Assembly: GCF_023656415.1 (NCBI RefSeq)
Contig: NZ_JAMOIL010000001.1
Coordinates: forward strand, 124,001-188,000
Direction: 5' to 3'
DNA length: 64,000 bases
From: Nocardioides bruguierae
Lineage (GTDB): Bacteria > Actinomycetota > Actinomycetes > Propionibacteriales > Nocardioidaceae
Positions 28,407-38,780 of this stretch are shown in pieces; position 1 is the stretch's first letter, and each line of letters begins with the position of its first letter. The translations under genes and the position numbers were made by a program. The notes under the pieces were generated by a model. The model was not told the DNA's origin. It saw nothing but the letters and a program-made list of their open reading frames with translations, and made no database searches.

Positions 28407-29753
28407 ATGACCACTGACACCGAGCTGACCGACAGGCTCGCCGCGCTCCGCGACGGCCCCGCGGTCGGCGCGACGCCCGAGCACGTGCGGCCGGACGACA
28501 CCTGGGCACGAGGACGCCGGCACGCCCGGCGTGCTCGCGTGGTGCAGACCGTCGTGGTGGCGGCCGTGCTGGCCGTCGTGCTGGGCACCGGCACCGTCGG
28601 CTGGCTGAAGGCGCAGCAACCCGACGCCATCGCCCCGGCCGGGGCGACCGACGGACTGGCTCTGCCCGACACCTTCGACGACGTCGCGACCTGGGCGCCC
28701 GAGCGCGCGCTGGACTCCGGTCCGTTCGTCGCCCTTCAGGCCGGCCGGCACGGGCGGCTGCTCGGAGGAACGACGGGGGTCCTCGCGGCGGTGGGGCCGG
28801 ACGGGTCCGTGGGCACGCTCGACCTGCCGGGGCTCCTCCCGCTCGACGGGTCCGCCGACCCTGCGGAGACGGTCGCCATCTCCGCCAGCGGGCGGTACGT
28901 CGCCTGGTTCTACGAGGACGCGGACCGGACAAGCGATGCTCTCGACACCACGCGCGTGGTGGCTGACGGCGTCGGCCGGCTCGACTCGCTGACCGGCGAG
29001 GTCGAGCAGTTCGCCTTCGAGACCCAAGCCGTGGTGGGCAACGGACTGGGGTTCGCCGGGGAGGACCTGCTCGTGCCGATCTGGGAGCCCCTCGGGGGCT
29101 CGCGCACGGCAGCCACCGCCGTCGAGGTCCTGGCCTGGCGATCGGGTGCCGACGAGCCGGAGACCTCCGCCGTGCCCGTCGCCTTCGACGCGGGGCTGCC
29201 GTTCGCCGTGCCGGGCGTCGACGGCACCCTCGTGGACTCGACGAGTCGCTGGGTCAGGTTCGTGACCGCGGACGGCGTGGTCGCGCGGGTCCCCACGCCC
29301 GCGGGGCCGGGGTCCTGGTTGGCAGCCTCGAGCCCCGACGGCCCGGTGACGGTCCTGCGCCAGGTCAGGGGCACCGACGCCTACCGCGTGCTGCGCGCAG
29401 GCACGACGGGCGAGGCGCCGTCCTCCGTCGACGCGGATCACGACCTGTTCGCCGTCGTCGGCTGGCGGGACCCGCAGACGGTCGTCGGCCTCGAGTACTC
29501 GTCGGACCGGCCACCGGCCTACGTCGCGATCGACCTGGTCGACGGGAGCAGCGTCCAGCTCAGCACCTTCGTCCCCAGCCGGGTGGGGTACGCGCTGCCC
29601 CTGGTGGCCGCGGACGCCTGGACGGCACCGGTCGCGGCCACGGGCGAGCCGGCCGACCCGCTGGACCCGCGGCTGCTCTACGGCGTCCCGCTGCTGGCGA
29701 TCGGCCTGGGTCTTGGCGGGCTCGCCCTCTGGAGGCGTCGTGCGCGGATCTGA
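28407..29753 (+). CDS. Membrane protein paired with sigma factor (module A)
   Basis: A 448-residue protein of unknown function. Basic residues (RGRRHARRAR) precede a membrane helix at about 45-65 (VVQTVVVAAVLAVVLGTGTV). A large extracytoplasmic region of about 330 residues follows, with repeated strand-turn blocks such as AISASGRYVAWFY that look like a beta-propeller, and a second helix near the C-terminus (LLAIGLGLGGLALW) ends with RRRARI. The ATG at 28407 has GAGGAG eight bases upstream. Its end overlaps the sigma factor gene by 14 bases, implying coupled translation and a sensor or anti-sigma-like role, though no known anti-sigma motif is visible. Confidence 0.75.
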   Translation: MTTDTELTDRLAALRDGPAVGATPEHVRPDDTWARGRRHARRARVVQTVVVAAVLAVVLGTGTVGWLKAQQPDAIAPAGATDGLALPDTFDDVATWAPERALDSGPFVALQAGRHGRLLGGTTGVLAAVGPDGSVGTLDLPGLLPLDGSADPAETVAISASGRYVAWFYEDADRTSDALDTTRVVADGVGRLDSLTGEVEQFAFETQAVVGNGLGFAGEDLLVPIWEPLGGSRTAATAVEVLAWRSGADEPETSAVPVAFDAGLPFAVPGVDGTLVDSTSRWVRFVTADGVVARVPTPAGPGSWLAASSPDGPVTVLRQVRGTDAYRVLRAGTTGEAPSSVDADHDLFAVVGWRDPQTVVGLEYSSDRPPAYVAIDLVDGSSVQLSTFVPSRVGYALPLVAADAWTAPVAATGEPADPLDPRLLYGVPLLAIGLGLGGLALWRRRARI

Positions 29754-30246
29754 GACCCCCGACAGCTTCACCGAGTTCGTCGTCGCACGCCGCGAGGCAC
29801 TCCTGCGCACCGCCACCATGCTCACCGGCGACCCCCACGACGCCGAGGACCTCGTCCAGGTGGCGCTGGCGCGCTGCGTGCCCCGGTGGAGCCGGATCGA
29901 GGACGACCCCGAGCCGTACGTACGGACGGTGCTGGTGCGGGAGAACGTCACCCGCTGGCGTCGGCGTCGCTGGCGCGAGACGACCGTGACCACGCTGCTG
30001 GAGCCAGACGCCGCGCCCGATCACGCCGGCGCGCTGGGGGAGGTCGACGCCCTGCGGCGGGCGCTGGCCGGCCTTGCGCCGAAGCAGCGGGCGGTCGTCG
30101 TCCTGCGCTACGTGGAGGACCTGCCCGAGGACGAGGTCGCGCACCTCCTCGGGGTGCGTCGGGGCACGGTCAAGTCGCAGGCGCACGACGGGCTGAAGCG
30201 GCTCCGTGCGCTCCTGGACCAGACCGGAGAGAAAGTCTCGGTCTGA
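29740..30246 (+). CDS. SigE-family ECF sigma factor (module A)
   Basis: A 168-residue group IV sigma factor. Region 2 includes EFVVARREALLRTATMLTGD and DAEDLVQVALARCVPRW; region 4 includes LAPKQRAVVVLRYVEDLPED and LLGVRRGTVKSQAHDGLKRL. It should recognise a restricted promoter set. The GTG at 29740 has GGAGG close upstream and lies inside the last codons of the membrane protein gene. The next membrane-protein/sigma pair starts 71 bases later, so all four genes may form one transcript. Confidence 0.9.
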   Translation: MRGSETPDSFTEFVVARREALLRTATMLTGDPHDAEDLVQVALARCVPRWSRIEDDPEPYVRTVLVRENVTRWRRRRWRETTVTTLLEPDAAPDHAGALGEVDALRRALAGLAPKQRAVVVLRYVEDLPEDEVAHLLGVRRGTVKSQAHDGLKRLRALLDQTGEKVSV

Positions 30247-30317
30247 CCCCCTCCGCGCAGGGGCGTCGTGACGTGGGGGAGAGTGACAGCCTCTCGGACC
30301 CCCGGACGGACCGCACC

Positions 30318-31709
30318 ATGACGACCCCCACCGAGCACTCCGCGCAGCACACGCTCCCCGGCCTCGACCGTGCCCTCGACGACCTCGCCCACAAGGCACC
30401 GGTCGGCGCCCACGACCCGACCCTGTTCTCCCGGAGCATGCGTGCCCACCGCACCCGCCGGGCGTGGACGTCGGCGGCGCTGGCCGTCCTGGTGATCGGG
30501 CTGGCCTCGGTCACCGGTCTGGCCGCGCTCACGCGAGCACCGAGCAGCATCCAGCCGGCGGGGTCCTCGACGCCCGCGGGCCTGCCGTCGGTGGTGCAGC
30601 GGGTGAGCCCGTACCTGGCCGGGACGAACGGGGAGCCGTGGGAGGCGGCCGCGGTCCTCGTCGAGGCGCCGCGAGCCACCGGGGCCGGGGCCCTGATCGG
30701 CCGCACCGGCACCGGCATCCTGGCCGTCTCCACGGCGGGGGAGTACCGGTTCCTCGACCTGCCCGACGACTGGACGGGAGCCGACTCCGGCGGACTGCTG
30801 GACCTCTCCCCGGACGGGCGCCGTGTGGCCCTCTGGGTGACGGGGGAGACGTCGGGAGCGCCGTACGACGCGGACCAGTCGACCGTCGGGGTAGCCGTGC
30901 TGGACCTCACCACCGGCGCCGTCACGCGGCAGGCCGTCGACACGGAGCACGGTCTCGATCCCGGAGAGGTCCGCTGGGCCGACGACGACCGGGTGGTCTG
31001 GTCGTACACGCAGATCGCCGGAGGGCCGGAGATCGCGGACGACCTCGTCCAGGTGAGCGGCGACAGTTCCGGCACGCTGGTGTGGGACGTCGACGCAGGG
31101 ACGGTCGACAGGATCTCCGACCAGGTGCCGGTCGCGGTCGGCACCGAGCGGGTCGTGGTGCAGGGCCGTGGCCGATGGGGCACGTGCATCGATCTGACGT
31201 CAGGCTCCCAGCAGCGCGTCCGGACGGCCGACGGCGGGTTCTGGCTCGGCAACTCCGAGGCGGTCGTGCTCGGCGAGGACTGCGCCCAGGGTTGGAACTA
31301 CACCAGCATGCTGCCGGGGCGGTTCCAGGTGACGCGGGCCGACGGCAGCGTCACCACCCACCCGGGAGCGCCCCGGCTCGTGTGGCCACTCACGCTCACC
31401 GCGTCCACCGCCACGTGGTGGGGTCCCCGTCGGGGCGACCAGGCCGCCACGATCGGGAGGCTCTGGTCCGTGGACCTGGCCACCGACGAGGCCACCGAGA
31501 TCCTGCGGGTTCCGGGCGGGCGGGGCCTGGTCGGCGTCGCGACCGACCTCGTCGACCTGCCGACGATCGAGGCCCAGGACCCGGGCAGCCCCGTTCCCCT
31601 GCCCTGGTTCACCGCCGCCGGTGCAGGGGTCCTGCTCCTCGGGCTCGGTCTCCTGCTCCGCGGCCGTGCCCGTGCTCGCGCGGCCGCGGCAGGAGGCACC
31701 GGTGCCTGA
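30318..31709 (+). CDS. Membrane protein paired with sigma factor (module B)
   Basis: A 463-residue protein with the same plan as the module A partner: short N-terminus with RAHRTRRAW, a membrane helix at about 48-68 (AALAVLVIGLASVTGLAAL), a long exterior region of about 350 residues with propeller-like blocks (LLDLSPDGRRVALWV, VRWADDDRVVWSY), and a C-terminal helix (WFTAAGAGVLLLGLGLLLRG) before a basic end. Two Cys (GTCIDL, EDCAQG) might form a disulfide. The function is unknown; module A and B proteins look like diverged paralogues. No clear ribosome site precedes the ATG. Its end overlaps the sigma gene by 8 bases. Confidence 0.75.
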   Translation: MTTPTEHSAQHTLPGLDRALDDLAHKAPVGAHDPTLFSRSMRAHRTRRAWTSAALAVLVIGLASVTGLAALTRAPSSIQPAGSSTPAGLPSVVQRVSPYLAGTNGEPWEAAAVLVEAPRATGAGALIGRTGTGILAVSTAGEYRFLDLPDDWTGADSGGLLDLSPDGRRVALWVTGETSGAPYDADQSTVGVAVLDLTTGAVTRQAVDTEHGLDPGEVRWADDDRVVWSYTQIAGGPEIADDLVQVSGDSSGTLVWDVDAGTVDRISDQVPVAVGTERVVVQGRGRWGTCIDLTSGSQQRVRTADGGFWLGNSEAVVLGEDCAQGWNYTSMLPGRFQVTRADGSVTTHPGAPRLVWPLTLTASTATWWGPRRGDQAATIGRLWSVDLATDEATEILRVPGGRGLVGVATDLVDLPTIEAQDPGSPVPLPWFTAAGAGVLLLGLGLLLRGRARARAAAAGGTGA

Positions 31710-32262
31710 GCCGACCACCCACGAGCACTTCGACGACTGGGTCGCCGCCCGCCGTCCCGCCCTGCTCCGCACCGCCTACCTGCTGGCCGGCAACGAGCAC
31801 GACGCCGAAGACCTCGTGCAGGCCACGCTGATCAAGGTGGTGCCGCGCTGGCACCGGATCGCCGACGACCCCGAGCCGTACGTGCGCACGGTGCTGTCGC
31901 GGGAGTCGGTCTCTCGCTGGCGCCGCCGTCGCTGGCGCGAGCTGCACACCGACCGGCTGCCCGAGGACCTGCGGACGTGGCGGCACGACCGCGACGTCAC
32001 CGACCGCGAGGTGCTGCGCCAGGCGCTGCAGCGGCTCTCCCCGCGGCAGCGTGCGGTGATCGTGCTGCGCTACTTCGACGGGCTCACCGAGGCCGAGACG
32101 GCGCACGCGCTGGGGCTGGGGCTGGGCACGGTGAAGAAGCACGGACGCGAGGCGATGGCGCGGCTGCGCGGGCTGCTGGGCGACACGCTCGGCGACGCAT
32201 CGCGCACCCCGGCAGGTCCATCCGCGGGCACCGGCTCCCCGACCCCCGCCGGGCAGCCCTAG
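31702..32262 (+). CDS. SigE-family ECF sigma factor (module B)
   Basis: A 186-residue group IV sigma factor closely similar in layout to the module A sigma: DWVAARRPALLRTAYLLAGN and DAEDLVQATLIKVVPRWHRI in region 2, LSPRQRAVIVLRYFDGLTEA and LGLGLGTVKKHGREAMARL in region 4, then a Pro/Ser/Thr-rich tail. The GTG has AGGAGG five bases upstream, inside the end of the membrane protein gene. Its TAG stop codon is also the first three bases of the TAGGCT -10 element of the next gene. Confidence 0.9.
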   Translation: MPEPTTHEHFDDWVAARRPALLRTAYLLAGNEHDAEDLVQATLIKVVPRWHRIADDPEPYVRTVLSRESVSRWRRRRWRELHTDRLPEDLRTWRHDRDVTDREVLRQALQRLSPRQRAVIVLRYFDGLTEAETAHALGLGLGTVKKHGREAMARLRGLLGDTLGDASRTPAGPSAGTGSPTPAGQP

Positions 32263-32272
32263 GCTGCGGGTC

Positions 32273-33127
32273 GTGCGCCTGGCCGAGATCCGTCGATACC
32301 CCGTGAAGTCCCTGCGGGGGCACCGCGTCCACGAGGCCCGGGTCGAGCCCTGGGGCCTGGCCGGCGACCGCCGCTGGATGGTCGTCGACGCCGGCGAGGG
32401 CACCGCGGTCACGGCCCGCGAGGTCAACCGGATGCTGCTCGTCGGTGCCGAGCCGACGCCCACCGGCATCCGGCTCTCGGGTGCCGACCAGGAGCCGCTC
32501 GAGGTCGCCGAGCCGGACCCGGCCCGCCAGCTGCGGGTGCAGGTCTGGTCCTCCCACCTCTCGGCCGCGGCGGCCGGCTCCGAGGCCGACGCGTGGCTCT
32601 CGCAGGCCCTGGGGCGGCCGGTCCGCCTCGTCCACCTCGACGACCCGACGCGGCGCACCACCGACCCCCGCTTCAGCCGCGAGGACGACCGCGTCTCCTT
32701 CGCCGACGGCTACCCGCTGCTCCTCGCCTCCGCCTCCTCGCTGGCCGCGGTGAACGCCGCCCACCGGGAGCGCGCCGGCGAGGACGCCCCCCGGCTGACC
32801 ATGACCCGGTTCCGCCCCAACGTGGTGGTCGAGGGCGCCGAGGCCTGGGCCGAGGACGACTGGCGGGTGCTGCGCATCGGTGGCGCCGTGCTGCGCGCTG
32901 TGAAGGGCTGCGCCCGCTGCGTGATGACGACCGTCGACCCCAAGACCGGTGAGCGGGGCAAGGAGCCGACCGCGACCCTCGCCCGCATCCGCCGGTTCGA
33001 CGGCGCCACCTGGTTCGGCGTGAACCTCGTGCCCGACACCCCGGACGTGACCATCCGGGTGGGGGACGAGGTGGAGGTCCTCGACGCGGTCGAGCCCGGT
33101 GCTGGGCCGGTGCGCCCCACGCGCTGA
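32273..33127 (+). CDS. MOSC N-terminal plus MOSC domain protein (YcbX/mARC-like)
   Basis: A 284-residue molybdenum cofactor-binding protein with a MOSC_N beta-barrel (RRYPVKSLRGHRVHEARV at the start) and a MOSC domain (MTRFRPNVVVEG, then KGCARCVMTTVDPKTG with the cofactor-binding Cys). Relatives reduce N-hydroxylated compounds together with electron-transfer partners; E. coli YcbX carries an added ferredoxin domain that is missing here. The GTG follows TAGGCT by 7 bases, so the gene is probably leaderless and independent of the sigma operon upstream. Confidence 0.9.
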   Translation: MRLAEIRRYPVKSLRGHRVHEARVEPWGLAGDRRWMVVDAGEGTAVTAREVNRMLLVGAEPTPTGIRLSGADQEPLEVAEPDPARQLRVQVWSSHLSAAAAGSEADAWLSQALGRPVRLVHLDDPTRRTTDPRFSREDDRVSFADGYPLLLASASSLAAVNAAHRERAGEDAPRLTMTRFRPNVVVEGAEAWAEDDWRVLRIGGAVLRAVKGCARCVMTTVDPKTGERGKEPTATLARIRRFDGATWFGVNLVPDTPDVTIRVGDEVEVLDAVEPGAGPVRPTR

Positions 33128-33169
33128 GACCTGCCTCACCAGCTCCGCGTCCGGCGTAGATTGGTGGGC

Positions 33170-33472
33170 ATGCTCGTCGCCTTCTCCATCGCCCCCACCG
33201 TCGGTGCCGAGGACGGCTCGGTCTCCGAGGCCGTCGCCGCCGCCGTGAAGGTCGTCCGTGACTCCGGCCTCCCCAACGAGACCACCTCGATGTTCACCAC
33301 CATCGAGGGCGAGTGGGACGAGGTGATGGCTGTCGTCAAGCAGGCCGTCGACGTGGTCTCCGCGGTCTCCCCGCGCACCTCGCTGGTGCTCAAGGCCGAC
33401 ATCCGCCCCGGGTGGGACGGGCAGCTCACCGCCAAGGTCGAGCGCGTCGAGCAGATCCTGGCGCAGGAGTGA
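33170..33472 (+). CDS. Thiamine-binding protein, MTH1187/YkoF family
   Basis: A 100-residue ferredoxin-like fold protein of the MTH1187 (DUF77) family, whose members bind thiamine or hydroxymethylpyrimidine. Typical segments are MLVAFSIAPTVG at the start and DSGLPNETTSMFTTIEGEWDE. The ATG follows TAGATT by 7 bases. Its stop overlaps the start of the DUF3105 gene (GTGA). The enzyme relative at 36981 (YjbQ family) is also linked to thiamine phosphate chemistry, which may be coincidence. Confidence 0.85.
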   Translation: MLVAFSIAPTVGAEDGSVSEAVAAAVKVVRDSGLPNETTSMFTTIEGEWDEVMAVVKQAVDVVSAVSPRTSLVLKADIRPGWDGQLTAKVERVEQILAQE

Positions 33473-34110
33473 GCCAGACCGTCGAGACCGCGGAGCCGGG
33501 TGCCGAGGAGCAGCCGGAACCGGTCCGCCGCGGCAGCGCGCGTCGCCGCGTGGCGGTGCTGGCCGGCGTGGTGGTCGCCGGCGCAGCCGTCGTGGCCGCG
33601 GCCGCCGTGCCGGGCAGCGACGCGGGCATCGAGGCCACCGGGCTCTCGGCCGTCCGGGTCTACGAGAACCTCGACCGCACCCACATCCAGGGCGACGTCA
33701 CCTACCCGCACTCGCCGCCGGTGGGCGGCCTCCACGACCCGAAGTGGCTCGAGTGCGGCGTCTACAGCGCCCAGGTGCGCGAGGAGAACGTCGTGCACGA
33801 CCTCGAGCACGGCACCGTGCTCATCACCTACGAGCCCGGCCTGGACGACGAAGGCATCGCCACGCTGGCCGCGCTGCTCCCCGACAACGGCATCCTGTCG
33901 CCCTGGCCGGAGCAGGGCGCCCCGGTCAAGGTGACCGTGTGGGGGCGCCAGCTCGACCTCACCGGCCCCGAGGACCCGCGGCTGCCGCTGTTCATCGAGG
34001 CGTTCGGCCACGGCGAGACCGCACCCGAGCCGTTCGCCTCGTGCGCGGGCGGTCTCGACGACCCCGACGGCACCGGCGACAGGTACGGCGACGGGTCGGT
34101 CCAGGCCTGA
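33469..34110 (+). CDS. DUF3105 membrane-anchored protein
   Basis: A 213-residue protein with an acidic N-terminus, a basic stretch (RRGSARRRVAV) and one membrane helix at about residues 24-45 (AVLAGVVVAGAAVVAAAAV). The exterior domain carries the DUF3105 signature HSPPVGGLHDPKWLECGVY and ENVVHDLEHGTVLITYEP. Conserved His and Cys residues hint at metal binding, but the function is unknown. It overlaps the thiamine-binding gene by four bases. Confidence 0.87.
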   Translation: MSQTVETAEPGAEEQPEPVRRGSARRRVAVLAGVVVAGAAVVAAAAVPGSDAGIEATGLSAVRVYENLDRTHIQGDVTYPHSPPVGGLHDPKWLECGVYSAQVREENVVHDLEHGTVLITYEPGLDDEGIATLAALLPDNGILSPWPEQGAPVKVTVWGRQLDLTGPEDPRLPLFIEAFGHGETAPEPFASCAGGLDDPDGTGDRYGDGSVQA

Positions 34111-34133
34111 GGGGCCCGCACTAGGGTGGCGGC

Positions 34134-36048
<1,915 letters not shown>

Positions 36049-36071
<23 letters not shown>

Positions 36072-36882
36072 GCAGGTCGGTCGTGGTCGCCGGCCGGACG
36101 TGCTTCTCCGCCTGGAGCTGACGTCCGGCCGGGGCGAGGCCGAGCTTCTTGTACAGCCGGGTGATCGGGTCGTGCGGGTCGCACACCGTGACCAGCTGCT
36201 CGGCGCCGTGGGCGTCGTGCGCGTGGTCGGCGGCCGCCAGGACCAGTCCGGCCGCCAGGCCGCGCCCGCGCGCCTCGGGGTGGACGGCGGCCCGCCGGAT
36301 CCGGGCGGTGGCCCCACCGGTGCCGATCACCCCGACCGAGGCGAGCATCCGGCTGCCCTCCCAGGCGCCGAACCACGCTGCGTCCCCGGCCTCGGAGAGT
36401 CGACGCTGCACCCCGGCGCGCCTGCTGGCGAAGGTCTCGTGTGCCTCGCTGCCGTCCCCGCCGTCGCAGGCCAGGTCGAGCGCCACCTTCTGGGTCCAGT
36501 CCTCGTCGGAGACGACGCGCGTGACGCGTGGTACGTGGGGGCCCGGTGCCACGGGGGTGAGTCGCTGCGCGGTCAGGACCAGGTCCGCGGTCACCGCGAA
36601 GCGGGCCTGCGCGAGGGCGGAGAGCACCGACGAGCCGCTCTCGGGGTCGTCGAAGCCGAGCGCCAGGTGGTCACGACCGGGCAGGGAGCGGGCAAAGAGG
36701 TCCAGCACCCCCGGCAGGTCGCGGCGCAGCGGCACGCGACGCAGGAGCAGGAAGTTCCCCCAGTGGTAGGTGGGCATCTCGGGGGTGCGCACGACGACGT
36801 GGGTCGGGTGCATCTCGACCTCGCTGCCGGCCAGCCGGAGCATGGCCAGATCCGTGCGCCAGGCGGGGGACAGGATCTCCAT
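36049..36882 (-). CDS. GNAT family N-acetyltransferase
   Basis: A 277-residue protein with a C-terminal GNAT domain (RRAAVHPEARGRGLAAGLVL is the acetyl-CoA loop, then PITRLYKKLGLAPAGRQ) and an N-terminal half that may be a degenerate second GNAT fold (MPTYHWGNFLLLRRVP). Substrate unknown. The ATG at 36882 is preceded by TAATTT with 8 bases between, which selects this start over upstream codons. It converges on the M3 peptidase gene with a 23-base coding overlap. Confidence 0.85.
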
Positions 36883-36980
36883 GCCCGCAGAAATTACCCG
36901 CTCGGGCATCCTCGCGTGGCTTCGGGCGCACATCCGTGGTGGTGGCGCCGCCGCGGGGAGCCGGGTGGCAGGGTGGGCAC

Positions 36981-37388
36981 ATGGACTCCGAGCTGCTGCA
37001 CGTGCACACCGGACGCACCGAGCGGGTGCTCGACCTGACCCGCGAGGTCGCCCGGTTCGCCTCCGGCCGGTGCGACGGCCTCGTCCACGTCTTCGTGCCC
37101 CACGCGACGGCGGGCATCGCCATCCTCGAGACCGGGGCGGGCAGCGACGACGACCTCCTCGCCGCGCTCGCCGACCTGCTGCCGGCCGACGACCGGTGGG
37201 AGCACGCGCACGGCAGCCGGGGTCACGGACGCTCGCACGTGATGCCGGCGCTGGTGCCGCCCTACGCGACGGTGCCCGTCGTGGACGGACGGCTCCTCCT
37301 CGGCACCTGGCAGAGCATCTGCCTGGTCGACCTCAACGTCGACAACCCCGACCGCGACGTCCGGCTCTCCTTCCTGGCCTCGGCGTGA
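36981..37388 (+). CDS. YjbQ/UPF0047 family (secondary thiamine-phosphate synthase)
   Basis: A 135-residue protein of the YjbQ family, for which E. coli and archaeal members show weak thiamine phosphate synthase activity. Family hallmarks are FVPHATAGIAILE, HGRSHVMPAL and LLGTWQSICLVDLN. The His residues form a possible metal site. The physiological role is unsettled even in model organisms. The ATG follows CAGGGT by 6 bases, one mismatch from the leaderless pattern. Its stop overlaps the next gene (GTGA). Confidence 0.88.
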   Translation: MDSELLHVHTGRTERVLDLTREVARFASGRCDGLVHVFVPHATAGIAILETGAGSDDDLLAALADLLPADDRWEHAHGSRGHGRSHVMPALVPPYATVPVVDGRLLLGTWQSICLVDLNVDNPDRDVRLSFLASA

Positions 37389-37972
37389 GCGCTGACGCCG
37401 CGGTCGAGGTCCGCCCGGCCCTGCTTGCGGACCTCCCAGCCGCCGACGCGGTCGAGGCCGCGGCCTTCGGCGACGAGGGGACCGTGATCACCGACCTGCT
37501 CGCAGCGCTGCGCGCGGCCGGCCGCATGGTGCACGAGCTGGTGGGGGCGGACGAGGCGGGGCGGGTGCGCGGGCACGTCGGGCTCTCCCGCGGGTGGGTG
37601 GACGCGCGGCCCTCGCTGGTGGAGGTGCTGGTCCTCAGCCCGCTGGGGGTCGCGCCCGACGCCCAGGGCCGGGGCCTGGGCGCGGCGCTCGTCCGGGCGG
37701 CCCTCGCGCGCGCCGAGGCCGACGGGGTGCCGGCGCTCTTCCTGGAGGGCGACCCCGGGTACTACGGCCGGCTCGGGTTCGAGCGTGCCGACACCCACGG
37801 CTTCGAGCGCCCCAGCGTGCGGGTGCCGGACGCGGCGTTCCAGGTGGTCACGCTGCCGGGCCACGAGTCCTGGCAGCGCGGCCGGCTGGTCTACGCCGAC
37901 CCCTTCTGGGCCCTGGACGCCGTGGGCCTGCGCGACCCGTTCCTCGCCGAGGTGGAGGAGTGGCTCAGCTGA
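37385..37972 (+). CDS. GNAT family N-acetyltransferase (YhbS-like)
   Basis: A 195-residue GNAT enzyme. The acetyl-CoA loop is VAPDAQGRGLGAALVRAAL, followed by FLEGDPGYYGRLGFERAD, the hallmark of the YhbS/COG3153 group. The substrate is unknown. Translation is coupled to the YjbQ gene by a four-base overlap, so the two are probably expressed together. Confidence 0.87.
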   Translation: MSADAAVEVRPALLADLPAADAVEAAAFGDEGTVITDLLAALRAAGRMVHELVGADEAGRVRGHVGLSRGWVDARPSLVEVLVLSPLGVAPDAQGRGLGAALVRAALARAEADGVPALFLEGDPGYYGRLGFERADTHGFERPSVRVPDAAFQVVTLPGHESWQRGRLVYADPFWALDAVGLRDPFLAEVEEWLS

Positions 37973-38023
37973 GCGCGCGCCAACGTGTCGCGCACGACGA
38001 CGTGAGGGGGCAGCATCCTCGGC

Positions 38024-38731
38024 ATGAGGGAGTCCTTCGTGCGAGTCCAGGCCACCTACCGCGGGCGCCTCGGGGTGGAGGTCGGGATCTTCGTCGCGGT
38101 CGACCACCTGCGCCGGGCCGGACGCCTCTCCTCGGAGGAGACCGAGCGGTACCTGGAGATCGACGACTGGTTCGACGCGCACCTGCCGCACCCGGGGTTC
38201 TACGCGGACGGCAACACGATCGGGGCCGTGACCTGGTTCCGGGAGCCCGTGCCCGCGGAGATGGCCGACCAGGTGTCGGCGCTCCGGGCGATCCTGGACG
38301 CGCACGGTGTCGCCCACGAGGAGGTGCGCTCGGTCGACCCCGGCACCGAGGTCTACCGGGACGCCTACCAGGTCGGGGTCCTGCCGCACGAGCGCCGCGA
38401 GCCGGCACCGGTCCCGCCGGGCACGGTGCTCGCGCCCACCTCACCGGGCTCGAAGCGAGCGGTGGCCGCCTCGACGGTGCGGACCGTGGTCCTGGACGAC
38501 CTCGACGGGGCCGAGGCCTCCGTCGTCGTGGCCGGCCTCCGGCGTCAGGGCTACCGCGTCGTGGGGCGCAACGACGCGGGGCCCGCGGACGACGCGGACC
38601 GGGTGGACGTGCTCGTCGTCGGTGACGGCACGACCCCCGACGTGCGGTGGACGCCGGCGCAGGGCACCGCGGCCTTGGTCGACGCGCTCGCGGCACGGGG
38701 CGTCGACGCGCGGCTCGGCCGAGCAGACTGA
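38024..38731 (+). CDS. Conserved hypothetical protein
   Basis: A 235-residue protein I cannot assign. The first half (FVRVQATYRGRLGVEVGIFV, WFDAHLPHPGFYADGN) looks like a compact cytoplasmic domain with a conserved-looking aromatic patch. The second half, from about residue 155, alternates strands and helices (VRTVVLDDLDGAEASVVVAG and VDVLVVGDG) like a small Rossmann-type fold. No signal peptide or membrane helix is present. The ATG gives the only sensible start. It stands 49 bases before the SOS-boxed gene promoter region and is not obviously co-regulated with it. Confidence 0.65.
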   Translation: MRESFVRVQATYRGRLGVEVGIFVAVDHLRRAGRLSSEETERYLEIDDWFDAHLPHPGFYADGNTIGAVTWFREPVPAEMADQVSALRAILDAHGVAHEEVRSVDPGTEVYRDAYQVGVLPHERREPAPVPPGTVLAPTSPGSKRAVAASTVRTVVLDDLDGAEASVVVAGLRRQGYRVVGRNDAGPADDADRVDVLVVGDGTTPDVRWTPAQGTAALVDALAARGVDARLGRAD

Positions 38732-38743
38732 TCGAGACTGGAG

Positions 38744-38759
38744 TCGAACGTACGTTCGA
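38744..38759. promoter_or_regulatory. SOS box (LexA binding site)
   Basis: TCGAACGTACGTTCGA is a perfect match to the actinobacterial/Gram-positive SOS box TCGAAC-N4-GTTCGA. The palindrome extends to 24 bases (38740-38763). It ends six bases before a TAGGCT -10 element (38769-38774) and covers the -35 region, the ideal place for repression of the 123-residue gene at 38781. Confidence 0.88.
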
Positions 38760-38780
38760 CTCCTGACGTAGGCTGGGCGG

